Notes: generated by a model from the letters alone, not told the origin. A DNA stretch of 64,000 nucleotides from Dinoroseobacter sp965279125 (GCA_965279125.1 CBDIHL010000044.1:62001-126000), one strand, 5' to 3'. Positions 51,680 through 59,600 are shown, counted from the first letter of the stretch. Program-made: numbers and translations.

Positions 51680-52272
51680 TGGACATTGATACGAAGCGAC
51701 TTTCCGAATTGGAATGGGAGAAGGCGAAAGAAGACTACTTATTTCAACGGCGTGATTGGGGTGAGTATATGTCGGAAAATCGGCCTTTCGGCGAAATGTC
51801 AATCCTGCAAGACAATCACATGTTTCGTTCATTCATTTATGGCTTTGATCTTGGTCGGCTTGGCACAAAAGCATCCCATGATGAAGTTCGGAAAATGCTT
51901 CAACAGATGAAAGAGCCATCACTCGAAGATGTATTTCAGGCCACGCGCAATTTCCGGTTCTCACGGGGGCCTGCACGACCTTCAATCACTTATTCATCCA
52001 AGTTTCTTGCAATCTGGCGCCCAAAGAAATTTGTAATGAGGGACTCGCTTTCTACATTGGCAGCCCGTCATTTATTGAGAAGTAGAAAAGCAGAAGTCGA
52101 TGGAAACACTCCAGAGAAGTATTCGAATTATCAGAGGTTAATCTGTATGATAATCAGTCAGGCGCCACTCCCTTTTGCAAAATCAGAGGTTGACGATAGT
52201 TCGAGCACATTGAGAGTCGCAGATATCGCTATGGTCAACCTAGGTCGAAAGAAAAGAGACAACAAACTCTAA
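51679..52272 (+). CDS. A+T-rich hypothetical protein coupled to rimO
   Basis: 197 residues, A+T-rich against the G+C-rich neighbours. It starts at the ATG overlapping rimO's TGA. The middle reads ARPSITYSSKFLAIWRPKKF then VMRDSLSTLAARHLL, resembling the SK-x-LHF-x-RP-x-x-FPM-x-DS type pattern I associate with abortive-infection and glycosylase-like helical proteins; this likeness is weak. A gene of foreign composition inserted exactly at a host stop codon is notable. The function is unknown; convergent with brnA with 4 bp between. Confidence 0.5.
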   Translation: MDIDTKRLSELEWEKAKEDYLFQRRDWGEYMSENRPFGEMSILQDNHMFRSFIYGFDLGRLGTKASHDEVRKMLQQMKEPSLEDVFQATRNFRFSRGPARPSITYSSKFLAIWRPKKFVMRDSLSTLAARHLLRSRKAEVDGNTPEKYSNYQRLICMIISQAPLPFAKSEVDDSSSTLRVADIAMVNLGRKKRDNKL

Positions 52273-52276
52273 GGTC

Positions 52277-52576
52277 CTAATCCTTCTCCACCAACCGTCC
52301 TTCGACATATTGGTGCACAATCGACCCCAGCAAAGTCTGGTAAGGGATACCCTTTTCCATCGCCTTGGCCTTCAGCTTGGCCAAGTCATGCACCGACAAG
52401 CGCGCTGAAATTTGCTTCTTCGGCGGGTTCGTGGTGGCGTGGGCCAGGGCCTGCCATTCGTCACGTCTGACAGGATCAATAGGGCCTTCGAGCCTATCCA
52501 AGGCGCGATCCGCCGCCTCCATGTCTTCGCGTTCCTCGTCGTCAAACGGAACCGGGTCCAAGTCGATCTTGCCCAT
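52277..52576 (-). CDS. brnA: BrnA-type antitoxin
   Basis: 99 residues. An acidic N-terminal half is followed by KKQISARLSVHDLAKLKAKA and MEKGIPYQTLLGSIVHQYVE, the ribbon-helix-helix DNA-binding domain of the CopG/BrnA antitoxin family. BrnA binds and neutralises BrnT and represses the operon. It follows brnT by one base, in the classic toxin-first order. Confidence 0.82.
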   Translation of the reverse strand: MGKIDLDPVPFDDEEREDMEAADRALDRLEGPIDPVRRDEWQALAHATTNPPKKQISARLSVHDLAKLKAKAMEKGIPYQTLLGSIVHQYVEGRLVEKD

Positions 52577-52577
52577 G

Positions 52578-52847
52578 TCAGTTGCCCCTCAAGAACCTTC
52601 GTGTTGCTTTCCGGCTGAGAAATGCCGTCTTTAGAAAGCGGTCATCGCCATCCCTCACATACGGCACGACAACGACATAATCAGCCAGTCTTACAAACAG
52701 AACGCGCTGGTTTAACCTTCCAGCAGCGTCGTTTTCCTCGTCGGCCAGAAAGCAGCCCGCCTCCAGCGCTTCGACCACATCCTCGAACCCGAACCCACGC
52801 TCGGCTTTCAATCTCGCATTCTTGCCGTCATCCCAGCGTATCGCCAT
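52578..52847 (-). CDS. brnT: BrnT-type RNase toxin
   Basis: 89 residues, BrnT family (DUF497) with the RelE-like ribonuclease fold. It opens IRWDDGKNARLKAERGFGFEDV and carries RVLFVRLADYVVVVPYVRDG and FLKTAFLSRKATRRF, matching the N-terminal W-D-x-x-K-x-x pattern and the C-terminal basic strand. The usual acidic and His catalytic residues could not all be assigned, so activity is uncertain. A palindromic operator lies just upstream. Confidence 0.8.
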   Translation of the reverse strand: MAIRWDDGKNARLKAERGFGFEDVVEALEAGCFLADEENDAAGRLNQRVLFVRLADYVVVVPYVRDGDDRFLKTAFLSRKATRRFLRGN

Positions 52848-52854
52848 CAGGGTC

Positions 52855-52881
52855 TAATGTATATACACCGCCCATACATTA
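52855..52881. promoter_or_regulatory. BrnTA operator
   Basis: TAATGTAT (52855-52862) and ATACATTA (52874-52881) form a perfect 8-bp inverted repeat immediately upstream of brnT, overlapping a TATACA-like -10 element. It is the expected position for BrnA autorepression. Confidence 0.65.
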
Positions 52882-53235
52882 CAACCCGTCTACCCACACC
52901 TTCGCCGCATCCCTCACATGGCGGAACCGGTCCCCCCCAAGGTGTTTACCCCCGAACCAGCGGGTCACGATCACCAGCTGACCTTCCAGCCCGGCTCCCT
53001 CCAGCACGGCGAGGATCACGTTGCCGGCTCCGGCCTCGCCATCGTCGGCTTTCAATGGGCCATCCGGCAACAGCACGCCCCAGGAATTATGCGTGGCCTT
53101 GGCGAATTTCTTGGTCCGTTTGAGCGCCTTCAAAGCGGCATCGACCTCCGCGCGCGAGCCCACTGCGCAGCCCGACACGGCGTATTTCGACCCGCGATCC
53201 GAGATCACACCATCCAGCACCCGCAGATCAGCCAA
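52879..53235 (-). CDS. YigZ/IMPACT-family protein
   Basis: 118 residues. SKYAVSGCAVGSRAEVDAAL, then ATHNSWGVLL, DDGEAGAGNVILAVLEGAGL and IVTRWFGGKHLGGDR match the UPF0029/Impact N-terminal domain (YigZ). It lacks the second domain of full-length YigZ, being about half its size. These proteins may help clear stalled or damaged translation products; the role is not established. Overlaps the diacylglycerol kinase gene by 8 bp. Confidence 0.8.
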   Translation of the reverse strand: MADLRVLDGVISDRGSKYAVSGCAVGSRAEVDAALKALKRTKKFAKATHNSWGVLLPDGPLKADDGEAGAGNVILAVLEGAGLEGQLVIVTRWFGGKHLGGDRFRHVRDAAKVWVDGL

Positions 53236-53587
53236 AAAGAACCACCAGCCAAATAATCCCCGCCGTCAACGCCGCGACCGCCACGCAGGCCGAGCCTGCA
53301 TCCTTGGCCCTGCGCGACATCTCGTGGTGCTCGGCCCCGATCCGGTCGACCACGTTTTCGACGGCGGTGTTGATCAACTCGGCCACGAGGATCATCAGGC
53401 CAAAGCCGATGATCAAGGCCCGCTCGACCGTTGAGAGATCGAGCGTGAAGGCCAACCCCGCCGAGATCGCATTGGCCAGTGTCCATTGCCGCAAGGTCTT
53501 CTCCGTCGCCCAAGAGGCGCGCCAACCGGCCCAACTCCAGACAACGGTGTTTTTCAGCCGCGTGGCTTCTGACGTGATCCAAGACAT
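53228..53587 (-). CDS. dgkA: Diacylglycerol kinase, prokaryotic type
   Basis: 119 residues with three hydrophobic helices (about 36-50, 57-78 and 95-118). The signature ELINTAVENVVDRIG (about 70-84) with the conserved Glu and Asn residues and DAGSACV are diagnostic of the DgkA family, which phosphorylates diacylglycerol in the inner membrane for lipid recycling. It overlaps the YigZ-like gene. Single transcript of two genes. Confidence 0.93.
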   Translation of the reverse strand: MSWITSEATRLKNTVVWSWAGWRASWATEKTLRQWTLANAISAGLAFTLDLSTVERALIIGFGLMILVAELINTAVENVVDRIGAEHHEMSRRAKDAGSACVAVAALTAGIIWLVVLFG

Positions 53588-53647
53588 GAGCTACCTCTCC
53601 CCCGCGCCACGATGCAGGAAAAGGGGATGCTTTGCCAAGCGGTGTGA

Positions 53648-53936
53648 TTACGCGGGCAAGAGATCCTCGGCCAGGGATTCGCCCGCGCGCAACGCCTTGA
53701 AGGTCTCGTGATTGGCGCAGGTTTTGGGCACCTCGTCAGCGAGCCTGCTTTGCCGGGCCAACCAAGTGGTGCAGTCACCGCCCCATGGTGCAGCCTCGGC
53801 ACCGTGTCACGATATCGGCATATTGCGCGCGACTTATCTGACCCTTGTGAAGCGCATCGGTCAGGTTGACCCCAACCGCCTTGGCCATGCCCAGCGTCAG
53901 CCAGTAGTGAAAGTTCACGTCGCCCATTGGTTTCAT
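53648..53936 (-). pseudogene. DUF6455-like protein, one-base frameshift
   Basis: The frame begins MKPMGDVNFHYWLTLGMAKA with a proper start and stops early after RCRGCTMGR. Removing one G from the run at 53781-53784 gives CTMGGDCTTWLARQ and then RLADEVPKTCANHETFKALR, closing at 53648. Total length of 289 nt is 96 codons plus one. The repaired protein is a DUF6455 member like the intact one at 55660 (compare RCTGCSNPDGCTSWL). Either the gene is decaying or the base is an assembly error. Confidence 0.75.
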
Positions 53937-54036
53937 GGTGGTCCCCTTTACGGGTTGCTGGTGCGGTTACCTTTCCACAATCATGATCGATGATTGACGC
54001 CGCGTCCTTGATCCGGGTCAAGCCATCCGCGCACCC

Positions 54037-54453
54037 CTATTTGGCGCGAATGCGGTTGTTGCGCGCATTATGTTCCAACTCGACCAGGTCCAGAAGCTCC
54101 AGAACTGGACTTACATAATTGGCGAACCGCCCCCGATAGCCTTTGCGCAGCCCATAATAGCCGCCCACCGGATTGTCGGGGCTGCGCGCCCAATCCTCCA
54201 GCGTTTCGGGTTTCGTTGCCTTGCCTTCATCGGCATTGCCCAGCGCCATCCAATCGCCATGCGCCTTTAGCATCGCCTGGGCATCCGCAATCGCCCGCCA
54301 CTGATATGACAGTTGCGTCTTACCCACCTGCACCACCAGCGCGGGCGGTGTGCGGCTGTCATTGCGCCACGCCAGAAAATCCGAGCTAAGGGGCGGTGTT
54401 TTCAGCTGCCAAGGATCATCTGCCGCGCCCAGTCCGTAGGTAATGGTGTTCAT
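54037..54453 (-). CDS. DUF6855-like protein
   Basis: 138 residues. NTITYGLGAADDPWQLKTPP, then DWMALGNADEGKATKPETLE and RSPDNPVGGYYGLRKGYRGR form a conserved pattern known to me from a hypothetical family near SRPBCC genes. It starts at ATG 54453, overlapping the SRPBCC stop by 4 bp. The function is unknown; co-expression with the SRPBCC gene is the only clue. Confidence 0.6.
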   Translation of the reverse strand: MNTITYGLGAADDPWQLKTPPLSSDFLAWRNDSRTPPALVVQVGKTQLSYQWRAIADAQAMLKAHGDWMALGNADEGKATKPETLEDWARSPDNPVGGYYGLRKGYRGRFANYVSPVLELLDLVELEHNARNNRIRAK

Positions 54454-54875
54454 GAAACGCTCCGTTCTGCGAGATGCTTGACGCCGTCGATAAAGGCTGT
54501 GAACGACGGGCTGAGATCGGGCATGGTCTTCCAGATCAAGCCCGCCAGAGGCCCGGTGAAGTCTTCGCGCATATGCAGATAAGTCCCGCCCGCCTGCGGT
54601 GTCAGGGTGAAGGTGCGCGTGCCCGTAAACAGCCCAAACGGCATCCCGCCTTGCCAGACCATGATACGCGGCGGGTCGAATGTGGCGACACGCAATCGGA
54701 AGGTTTGCTTGGGGGCAATGTCGGCGCGCAAGGCGATCCGCGCGCGCGCTGCGATGTCCCCCTCGATCGCGGTGATCCCGAGGTCTGCGGCTACAAGGGC
54801 CCTCGCATCGGTGATGACGGCCCAAACCCGCTCTGGCGTCGCGGCGATCTGGCCTGCTGCTTTGACGGATGTCAT
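54450..54875 (-). CDS. SRPBCC (START/PYR-like) domain protein
   Basis: 141 residues. The fold signature TSVKAAGQIAATPERVWAVI opens the protein, with LFTGTRTFTLTPQAGGTYLH and MREDFTGPLAGLIWK as the later strands and helix. SRPBCC proteins bind lipids or hydrophobic ligands. It overlaps the DUF6855-like gene by 4 bp and is divergent from the YafY-like regulator, which probably controls this pair through the TGACAT repeat. Confidence 0.8.
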   Translation of the reverse strand: MTSVKAAGQIAATPERVWAVITDARALVAADLGITAIEGDIAARARIALRADIAPKQTFRLRVATFDPPRIMVWQGGMPFGLFTGTRTFTLTPQAGGTYLHMREDFTGPLAGLIWKTMPDLSPSFTAFIDGVKHLAERSVS

Positions 54876-54920
54876 GTATGTCCTCGTTTACCTGGTCTTG
54901 AACCTGTAGCAGGGCTTATA

Positions 54921-54935
54921 TGACATCTTATGTCA
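54921..54935. promoter_or_regulatory. TGACAT inverted repeat, likely regulator site
   Basis: TGACAT-CTT-ATGTCA is a perfect 6-bp inverted repeat with a three-base spacer, in the 76-bp gap between the divergent SRPBCC and YafY-like genes. Confidence 0.65.
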
Positions 54936-54951
54936 TGTTAGAGGACAGCTT

Positions 54952-55569
54952 ATGCGCGCCGCCCGTCTTCTTCATATTCTGCTTTTGCTACAGAACCGAG
55001 GCCGCCAGACCAGCGTGTCACTTGCGACCGAGCTTGAGGTGTCACCCCGCACCATCCTGCGCGATGTGGATGCGATGACAGAGGCGGGTTTGCCGATCAT
55101 CGTGCATCAAGGCAATCAAGGCGGCATTGAGTTGGGCTTTGACTACCGCATGCGCCTGACAGGTTTGACCGTATCAGAGGCTGATGCCCTGGCGCTGATC
55201 CTGCATCGCAGCCATCCTGAGCTAGATGCTTTGGGGTTGGGCCAAGATGCAGCCATGGCGGTGGCGAAGGTGACGGAGCTGTTTTCAGACAAGATGCGCG
55301 CACGGATGGCGCAGACCGTTGCAGCCTTCGCATTGACCCCGCAAGAGTCCGCCCCGAACGACCCGCGTATTCTTGTAATGGCACAGGCCGTGCGGCAACG
55401 GCGGGTCGTGCGGCTACGCGCAAACCAAGCGGACGCGCGCACAATCCATCCGGTGGGCATGGCAGTTGGCCCGCACAGCTGTGCCGTGACCGACGCGCGC
55501 GACGCGGCACACCCGATCCCTTTGCGTGAGTGGGGCAGCCTCAATATCTCGGCCAAGTCTTTTGACTAA
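54952..55569 (+). CDS. YafY-type HTH regulator with degenerate WYL part
   Basis: 205 residues. The N-terminal winged helix (LLHILLLLQNRGRQTSVSLA, then SPRTILRDVDAMTEAG) and the YafY middle (SEADALALILHRSHPELDAL) are clear. The C-terminal region MAQAVRQRRVVRLRANQ aligns with WYL domain starts, but where the W-Y-L core would follow it reads AVGPHSCAVTDARD, and the domain is cut short. Ligand or nucleic-acid sensing may therefore be changed. It is divergent from the SRPBCC pair. Confidence 0.78.
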   Translation: MRAARLLHILLLLQNRGRQTSVSLATELEVSPRTILRDVDAMTEAGLPIIVHQGNQGGIELGFDYRMRLTGLTVSEADALALILHRSHPELDALGLGQDAAMAVAKVTELFSDKMRARMAQTVAAFALTPQESAPNDPRILVMAQAVRQRRVVRLRANQADARTIHPVGMAVGPHSCAVTDARDAAHPIPLREWGSLNISAKSFD

Positions 55570-55659
55570 GGCGGTTCGCCTTAACACACTTGCCCACGAA
55601 AAAGGGGCAGGCCCCCTCGACCTGCCCCTTATCTTGAAGGCATCTGAACAGCGGCGAAC

Positions 55660-55920
55660 TCACCCCTCGACGCGCAGACCCTCAAGCATGGACGCGTTGC
55701 GGCAATAGCCGGGCGCGTGTTCCGCTCCGCTGGTGGCGTGATCGCCCAGCCAGCTGGTACATCCGTCGGGGTTCGAGCACCCGGTACAGCGCAGCACGAC
55801 CTCAGCCAGATCATCCATCGGCATGTCGCCGCGCATCGTTGCTTCTTCCAGATCCACGCCCAGCGTCGTGGCCATCCGGTCCACCAAGGCTGCGTGTCGC
55901 TTCAATATGTTTTGGCCCAT
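55660..55920 (-). CDS. DUF6455-like protein
   Basis: 86 residues. HAALVDRMATTLGVDLEEA, RCTGCSNPDGCTSWLGDH and APGYCRNASML form a small helical domain with several conserved cysteines that could hold a metal, as in the broken copy at 53648. GGAG lies before ATG 55920; a start at 55944 is also possible. The function is unknown. It is convergent with the YafY-like gene. Confidence 0.7.
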   Translation of the reverse strand: MGQNILKRHAALVDRMATTLGVDLEEATMRGDMPMDDLAEVVLRCTGCSNPDGCTSWLGDHATSGAEHAPGYCRNASMLEGLRVEG

Positions 55921-56117
55921 TGGGTCATCTCCATCCGCTCGCATATCCTTTGGACACAGTATCAGCCACGCGCGCTCAGGCCTTGATGCAGATCAACACC
56001 GAGGCCCGCGCCACAGCGCTGAAATAGATCAAATGCCCTTTAGCTGCCCTAATTCTGACCGCTCTCAATCAAATTCCGGTGCCATATGAGGCGCAGACCA
56101 AGCTAAGGAGACGTTCC

Positions 56118-56336
56118 ATGCGACACCAGATTGCCGCCTTTTGGGCCGATGAAAGTGGTGCGGCCACGATTGACTGGGTTGTGCTGACCGCCGCCTCGGT
56201 CGGGCTTGGCATTGCCGTGATGGGCGAGATCAGCGATGGCGTGGAAAGCCTGTCGCGTGACATCGACACCTTCCTGCGCAGCGATATCATCAGCACCAGC
56301 TTCCCTGACCCCGTTGTCGAGGACGAGAACGGCTAG
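56118..56336 (+). CDS. Flp-pilin-like small membrane peptide
   Basis: 72 residues. An N-terminal ESGAATIDWVVLTAASVGLG segment (about 11-30) forms the hydrophobic helix typical of Flp/Tad pilins and TadE-like peptides with Glu after a short leader. The C-terminal half is acidic. AAGGAG precedes ATG 56118. No tad genes are in view, so it may be an orphan. A short pilin or a small secreted membrane peptide are both possible. Confidence 0.6.
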   Translation: MRHQIAAFWADESGAATIDWVVLTAASVGLGIAVMGEISDGVESLSRDIDTFLRSDIISTSFPDPVVEDENG

Positions 56337-56345
56337 GACCGGGCC

Positions 56346-57068
56346 CTAAAGCCCTGCCGCCACCCGGCGCACTGTCTCGATCCGCGCGGCATTGGGCGGG
56401 TGTGACCCGAGGAACTGGTCACCCGGATCAGGAATACGCGAAAAGAACGCCGATCCGCGCACAGGATCATAGCCCGCCCGCGCCGCGATTACGGTGCCCA
56501 GCGCGTCGGCCTCAAGCTCGTGATCCTGGCTGAACCGCCGCGCGCCGACAAAACCGCCCACATTCATCCCCTGCTCAATCAATGTCTGATCCCCGCCCCC
56601 GATCAAGGCCCCCAAGAGTGCCCCCGCAATCGCACCCGCTTGCGCCTGGCGTTGGGTTTGCGGGATATGCCCCTCGATATGATGCGCGGCCTCGTGGCCC
56701 AACACAAAGGCCAGCTCGTCCACATTGCGCGCATCGGCGATCAGACCGATGGTGAAGCCGATGATGGGACGTCCATTGCGGTCGAGCGTCTGAAACGCGT
56801 TGACGCCTTGGTTTAGGCGGTCATCCACCACGATCTGAAAATCGCAATTGGCCCGGGGCAGGCGCGCGCGGCAGGCAGCCTCGGCAACGGGTTCAACCCG
56901 CGCCACAACGGAGGTGAAGTTGCGCGATGCGACCTCCGCCGACAGCGCAGGCGCGGCGGCGGCACTTGCGGGCGGGGCCTGAGGGCGAGACGTTTGTTGC
57001 GGAGCCGCCACTGTGCAGGCCTGCACCGCCAAAACAGCCACAACCCCGATCATCATTCGCACACGCAT
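56346..57068 (-). CDS. M48-family metalloprotease, lipoprotein-like
   Basis: 240 residues. A signal peptide ends at AVQAC, a plausible lipid-attachment Cys. The zinc motif HEAAHH is at about 125-130, and the distal ELEADALG gives the third metal ligand region. This is the M48 type with the BepA/LoiP-like architecture that degrades or folds outer-membrane proteins. The start is ATG 57068; the frame is open a further 49 codons upstream without a signal. Convergent with the pilin-like gene. Confidence 0.88.
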   Translation of the reverse strand: MRVRMMIGVVAVLAVQACTVAAPQQTSRPQAPPASAAAAPALSAEVASRNFTSVVARVEPVAEAACRARLPRANCDFQIVVDDRLNQGVNAFQTLDRNGRPIIGFTIGLIADARNVDELAFVLGHEAAHHIEGHIPQTQRQAQAGAIAGALLGALIGGGDQTLIEQGMNVGGFVGARRFSQDHELEADALGTVIAARAGYDPVRGSAFFSRIPDPGDQFLGSHPPNAARIETVRRVAAGL

Positions 57069-57163
57069 CGTCACTCTCCTGACCCCGGTGGCAAATGTAG
57101 GCCAAAGCGTCGCGCCGTTCCAGACCCCCTTGGCGAACGCGACCGGACCGCTACCTATCATAC

Positions 57164-57553
57164 ATGACCCAAGACACCGAAGTCCTTTACAACGCGCAAT
57201 GCCCGGTCTGTTCATTCGAGATCGATCACTACCGCGCCTATGCCGACAAACGCGCCTTGCCGCTGAGCTTCGACGATCTGAACGCGTGCAATCTGGCGCG
57301 CTGGGGGCTGAGCGCCGATCAGGCTGCGCGCCGCCTCTATGTGCGCCAAGGCGACCGGCTGCTGTCGGGCATCCCGGCCTTCATTGTGCTGTGGCAGGAA
57401 ATGCCGCGCTACCGGTGGCTTGCACGGCTTGTATCGGTGCCGGGCCTGCACTGGGTCGCCGTGAAAACCTACGACCATGTGCTCGCCCCCCTGATCTACC
57501 GCTGGCATCTGCGCCGTCAGGCAAAAGCCGGGATTGCAGCGCCCTCCAAATGA
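57164..57553 (+). CDS. DCC family thiol-disulfide oxidoreductase-like protein (DUF393)
   Basis: 129 residues. VLYNAQCPVCSFEIDHY (about 7-23) carries the CPVC pair at the site of the DCC family's D-x-x-C signature; here Asp is replaced by Asn in YNAQC. RRLYVRQGDRLLSGIPAFIV follows. The family is thought to act as membrane-associated disulfide redox proteins. It is the first of three plus-strand genes ending in the HDAC-like gene. Confidence 0.8.
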   Translation: MTQDTEVLYNAQCPVCSFEIDHYRAYADKRALPLSFDDLNACNLARWGLSADQAARRLYVRQGDRLLSGIPAFIVLWQEMPRYRWLARLVSVPGLHWVAVKTYDHVLAPLIYRWHLRRQAKAGIAAPSK

Positions 57554-57568
57554 TCTAGGCTCAGGCTC

Positions 57569-57811
57569 ATGTTTACCATTGAGCATGACTTTGACGCGAC
57601 CGTTGTGACCCTTGTGGACGAGGGGGCAACGCCTCTGGGTGAGGATATCGTCATCAACGCCTTTGAGGATTGCGTGACGCTGGAGCAGCAGTGCGCACAG
57701 ACGGATCGGTTGATGCGGGTCACGCTGTCGATCTCGCAGCTCAACGATCTGAGCGCGGCGTTGGATTTGCCCGAAGGCGTCTACCGCCTGCGCCGCAAGG
57801 ACGAGGGGTAG
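57569..57811 (+). CDS. Hypothetical protein, 80 residues
   Basis: MFTIEHDFDATVVTLVDEG and CVTLEQQCAQTDRLMRVTLS suggest a small alpha/beta protein. No family recognised with confidence. It lies between the DUF393 gene and the deacetylase gene, 15 and 4 bp from them, so it is probably one transcript. Confidence 0.6.
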   Translation: MFTIEHDFDATVVTLVDEGATPLGEDIVINAFEDCVTLEQQCAQTDRLMRVTLSISQLNDLSAALDLPEGVYRLRRKDEG

Positions 57812-57815
57812 CGCC

Positions 57816-58916
57816 ATGCGCACAGGGTTCTTCCATGACGAGAGGTGCATGTGGCATGGTGGCGGCGACTATGCCTTCACCTTGCCCGTGGGCGGGTTGG
57901 TGCAACCTTTGGCCGATGGCTTGCCCGAGCATCCTGAGACAAAGCGGCGGTTGAAGAACTTGCTCGATGTGACCGGCCTGATGGGCGATCTGGACCTGAC
58001 GAGCGCGCCGATGTCGAACCATGAAGACCTCGCGCGCGTCCATCCCGAAAGTTATCTGCGCAAGTTCAAAGCCCTATCGGATCAAGGCGGCGGCGAGCTG
58101 GGCCCGCGCGCACCCTTTGGGGCCGGTGGCTTTGAGATCGCAGCCCAGTCCTCGGGACTGGTGCAAGGCGCGTTGGCCTCGGTCCTGCAAGGCCGCCACC
58201 GCAACGCCTATGCGCTGGCCCGCCCGCCCGGCCATCATTGCTTGCCGGAAATGCCCAACGGCTTTTGCCTGCTCGCCAATATCGCCATCGCCGTGGAAGC
58301 CGCCTTCGCCCAGCGCCTGACCGAGCGTGTCGCGGTGATCGACTGGGACGTGCATCACGGCAACGGCACGGAGGCGGTGTTCTATGACCGCGACGATGTG
58401 CTGAGCATCTCGATCCATCAAGAGCGCAATTACCCGATGGACAGTGGCGAGGCCGAGGATCAAGGCGCAGGCCCCGGCGACGGCGCCAACATGAACATCC
58501 CGCTGCCTCCGGGGGCAGGTCATGCGACCTATCTGGAGGCGATGGAGCGTCTGGTCATCCCTGCCCTTCAGCGTTTTGATCCTGATTGCATCGTTATCGC
58601 CTGCGGCTTTGACGCCGCCGCCGTTGACCCGCTGGGCCGTATGTTGGCCAGCGCCGAGACGTTCCGGCAGATGACGCGGATGATGCTCGATGTGGCCGAT
58701 GATCTGTGCGATGGACGTATGATCGCGGCGCATGAGGGCGGGTATTCAGCCGTCTATGTGCCATTTTGCGGTCATGCCGTGCTTGAAGAGATGTCCGGCA
58801 GCCAGATCACAGCCCCCGATCCGATGGCCGAGACCATCGCGTTGCGTCAGCCCTCGCCGCATATGGAGGCGGTCTATAGCCACATCCTCAGCGAGCTCGA
58901 AGACCTGTTTTTCTAA
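57816..58916 (+). CDS. Histone-deacetylase-like amidohydrolase
   Basis: 366 residues. Class II HDAC/acetylpolyamine amidohydrolase family: RPPGHHCLPEMPNGFC with the catalytic His pair (about 138-139) and DWDVHHGNGT (about 172-181) with the zinc Asp and His. The second metal Asp is in ACGFDAAAVDPL. Bacterial members remove acetyl groups from polyamines or other small amides. It follows the 80-residue gene directly. The substrate is unknown. Confidence 0.9.
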   Translation: MRTGFFHDERCMWHGGGDYAFTLPVGGLVQPLADGLPEHPETKRRLKNLLDVTGLMGDLDLTSAPMSNHEDLARVHPESYLRKFKALSDQGGGELGPRAPFGAGGFEIAAQSSGLVQGALASVLQGRHRNAYALARPPGHHCLPEMPNGFCLLANIAIAVEAAFAQRLTERVAVIDWDVHHGNGTEAVFYDRDDVLSISIHQERNYPMDSGEAEDQGAGPGDGANMNIPLPPGAGHATYLEAMERLVIPALQRFDPDCIVIACGFDAAAVDPLGRMLASAETFRQMTRMMLDVADDLCDGRMIAAHEGGYSAVYVPFCGHAVLEEMSGSQITAPDPMAETIALRQPSPHMEAVYSHILSELEDLFF

Positions 58917-58926
58917 GCGCCCTGCC

Positions 58927-58952
58927 CTCTTTCTTGCTCTAAATACTCAAAT
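58927..58952 (-). repeat. TGAGTATTT dispersed motif, copy 8 (CAAGAAAG type)
   Basis: Minus-strand TTTGAGTATTTAGAGCAAGA and AAGAGG, 10 bp after the stop of the plus-strand deacetylase gene and 61 bp before the nitroreductase start. Confidence 0.65.
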
Positions 58953-59012
58953 CCCGCCCTTTGCATCGCGCGCAACGCCTCTTAGGTATCCCTCAACCTT
59001 ACGGAGACGCCG

Positions 59013-59600
59013 ATGATCGCCCCCCTCGCCCCGAACCAACCTGTGCTCGATTTCCTGCAATCGCGCCGCTCGCGCCCGGCCAAGACGCTCACGGGCCCCG
59101 CCCCCAACCGCGCCGCCCTGCGCCCTCTGCTGGAGGCCGCCGCGCGCACCCCCGATCATGGCAAGCTGGAGCCATGGCGCTTTATCGTGCTGGAACGCGC
59201 CGCCCTTGACCGCCTCGCCGCAGGGGTTTCGGCGCGCGGGGGCGAGCTGGGCCTTGATCCCGAAAAGATCGCCAAGGCCGCAGGCGAATATGCCCAATCC
59301 GCCCTTGCCGTGGTCGTCGTCTCGGCCCCGAAACCGTCGGAGAAAGTCCCACAGATCGAACAGGTCTATTCCGCAGGCGCGGTGTGCCTCGCGCTTTTGA
59401 ACGCCGCGATGGCGGCGGGCTGGGGGGCCAATTGGCTGTCGGGCTGGGCCACGCATGACGAGGCCTTCCGCAAAGACGGCTTCGGCCTGTCGCCCGACGA
59501 GCGCATAGCCGGCGTCATCCATATTGGCACCGAAGGCACCGTCCCGCCCGAGCGCCCGCGCCCGGATATCGACGCGATCACCACATGGGCTGACAGCTGA
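59013..59600 (+). CDS. Nitroreductase-family flavoprotein
   Basis: 195 residues. FLQSRRSRPAKTLTGPAPNR, then LEAAARTPDHGKLEPWRFIV (FMN-binding region, about 47-66) and GWGANWLSGW with the C-terminal GVIHIGTEG. This is the RutE/YdjA-like short nitroreductase branch using FMN and NAD(P)H. The substrate is unknown. Its last base is the first base of the EI24/CysZ-like ATG, so they are coupled. Confidence 0.88.
   Translation: MIAPLAPNQPVLDFLQSRRSRPAKTLTGPAPNRAALRPLLEAAARTPDHGKLEPWRFIVLERAALDRLAAGVSARGGELGLDPEKIAKAAGEYAQSALAVVVVSAPKPSEKVPQIEQVYSAGAVCLALLNAAMAAGWGANWLSGWATHDEAFRKDGFGLSPDERIAGVIHIGTEGTVPPERPRPDIDAITTWADS

Noticed and set aside
54454..54825. Extension of the DUF6855-like frame over the SRPBCC gene
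   Set aside because: The added residues are low-complexity Arg/His sequence; the conserved start is ATG 54453, coupled to the SRPBCC stop.
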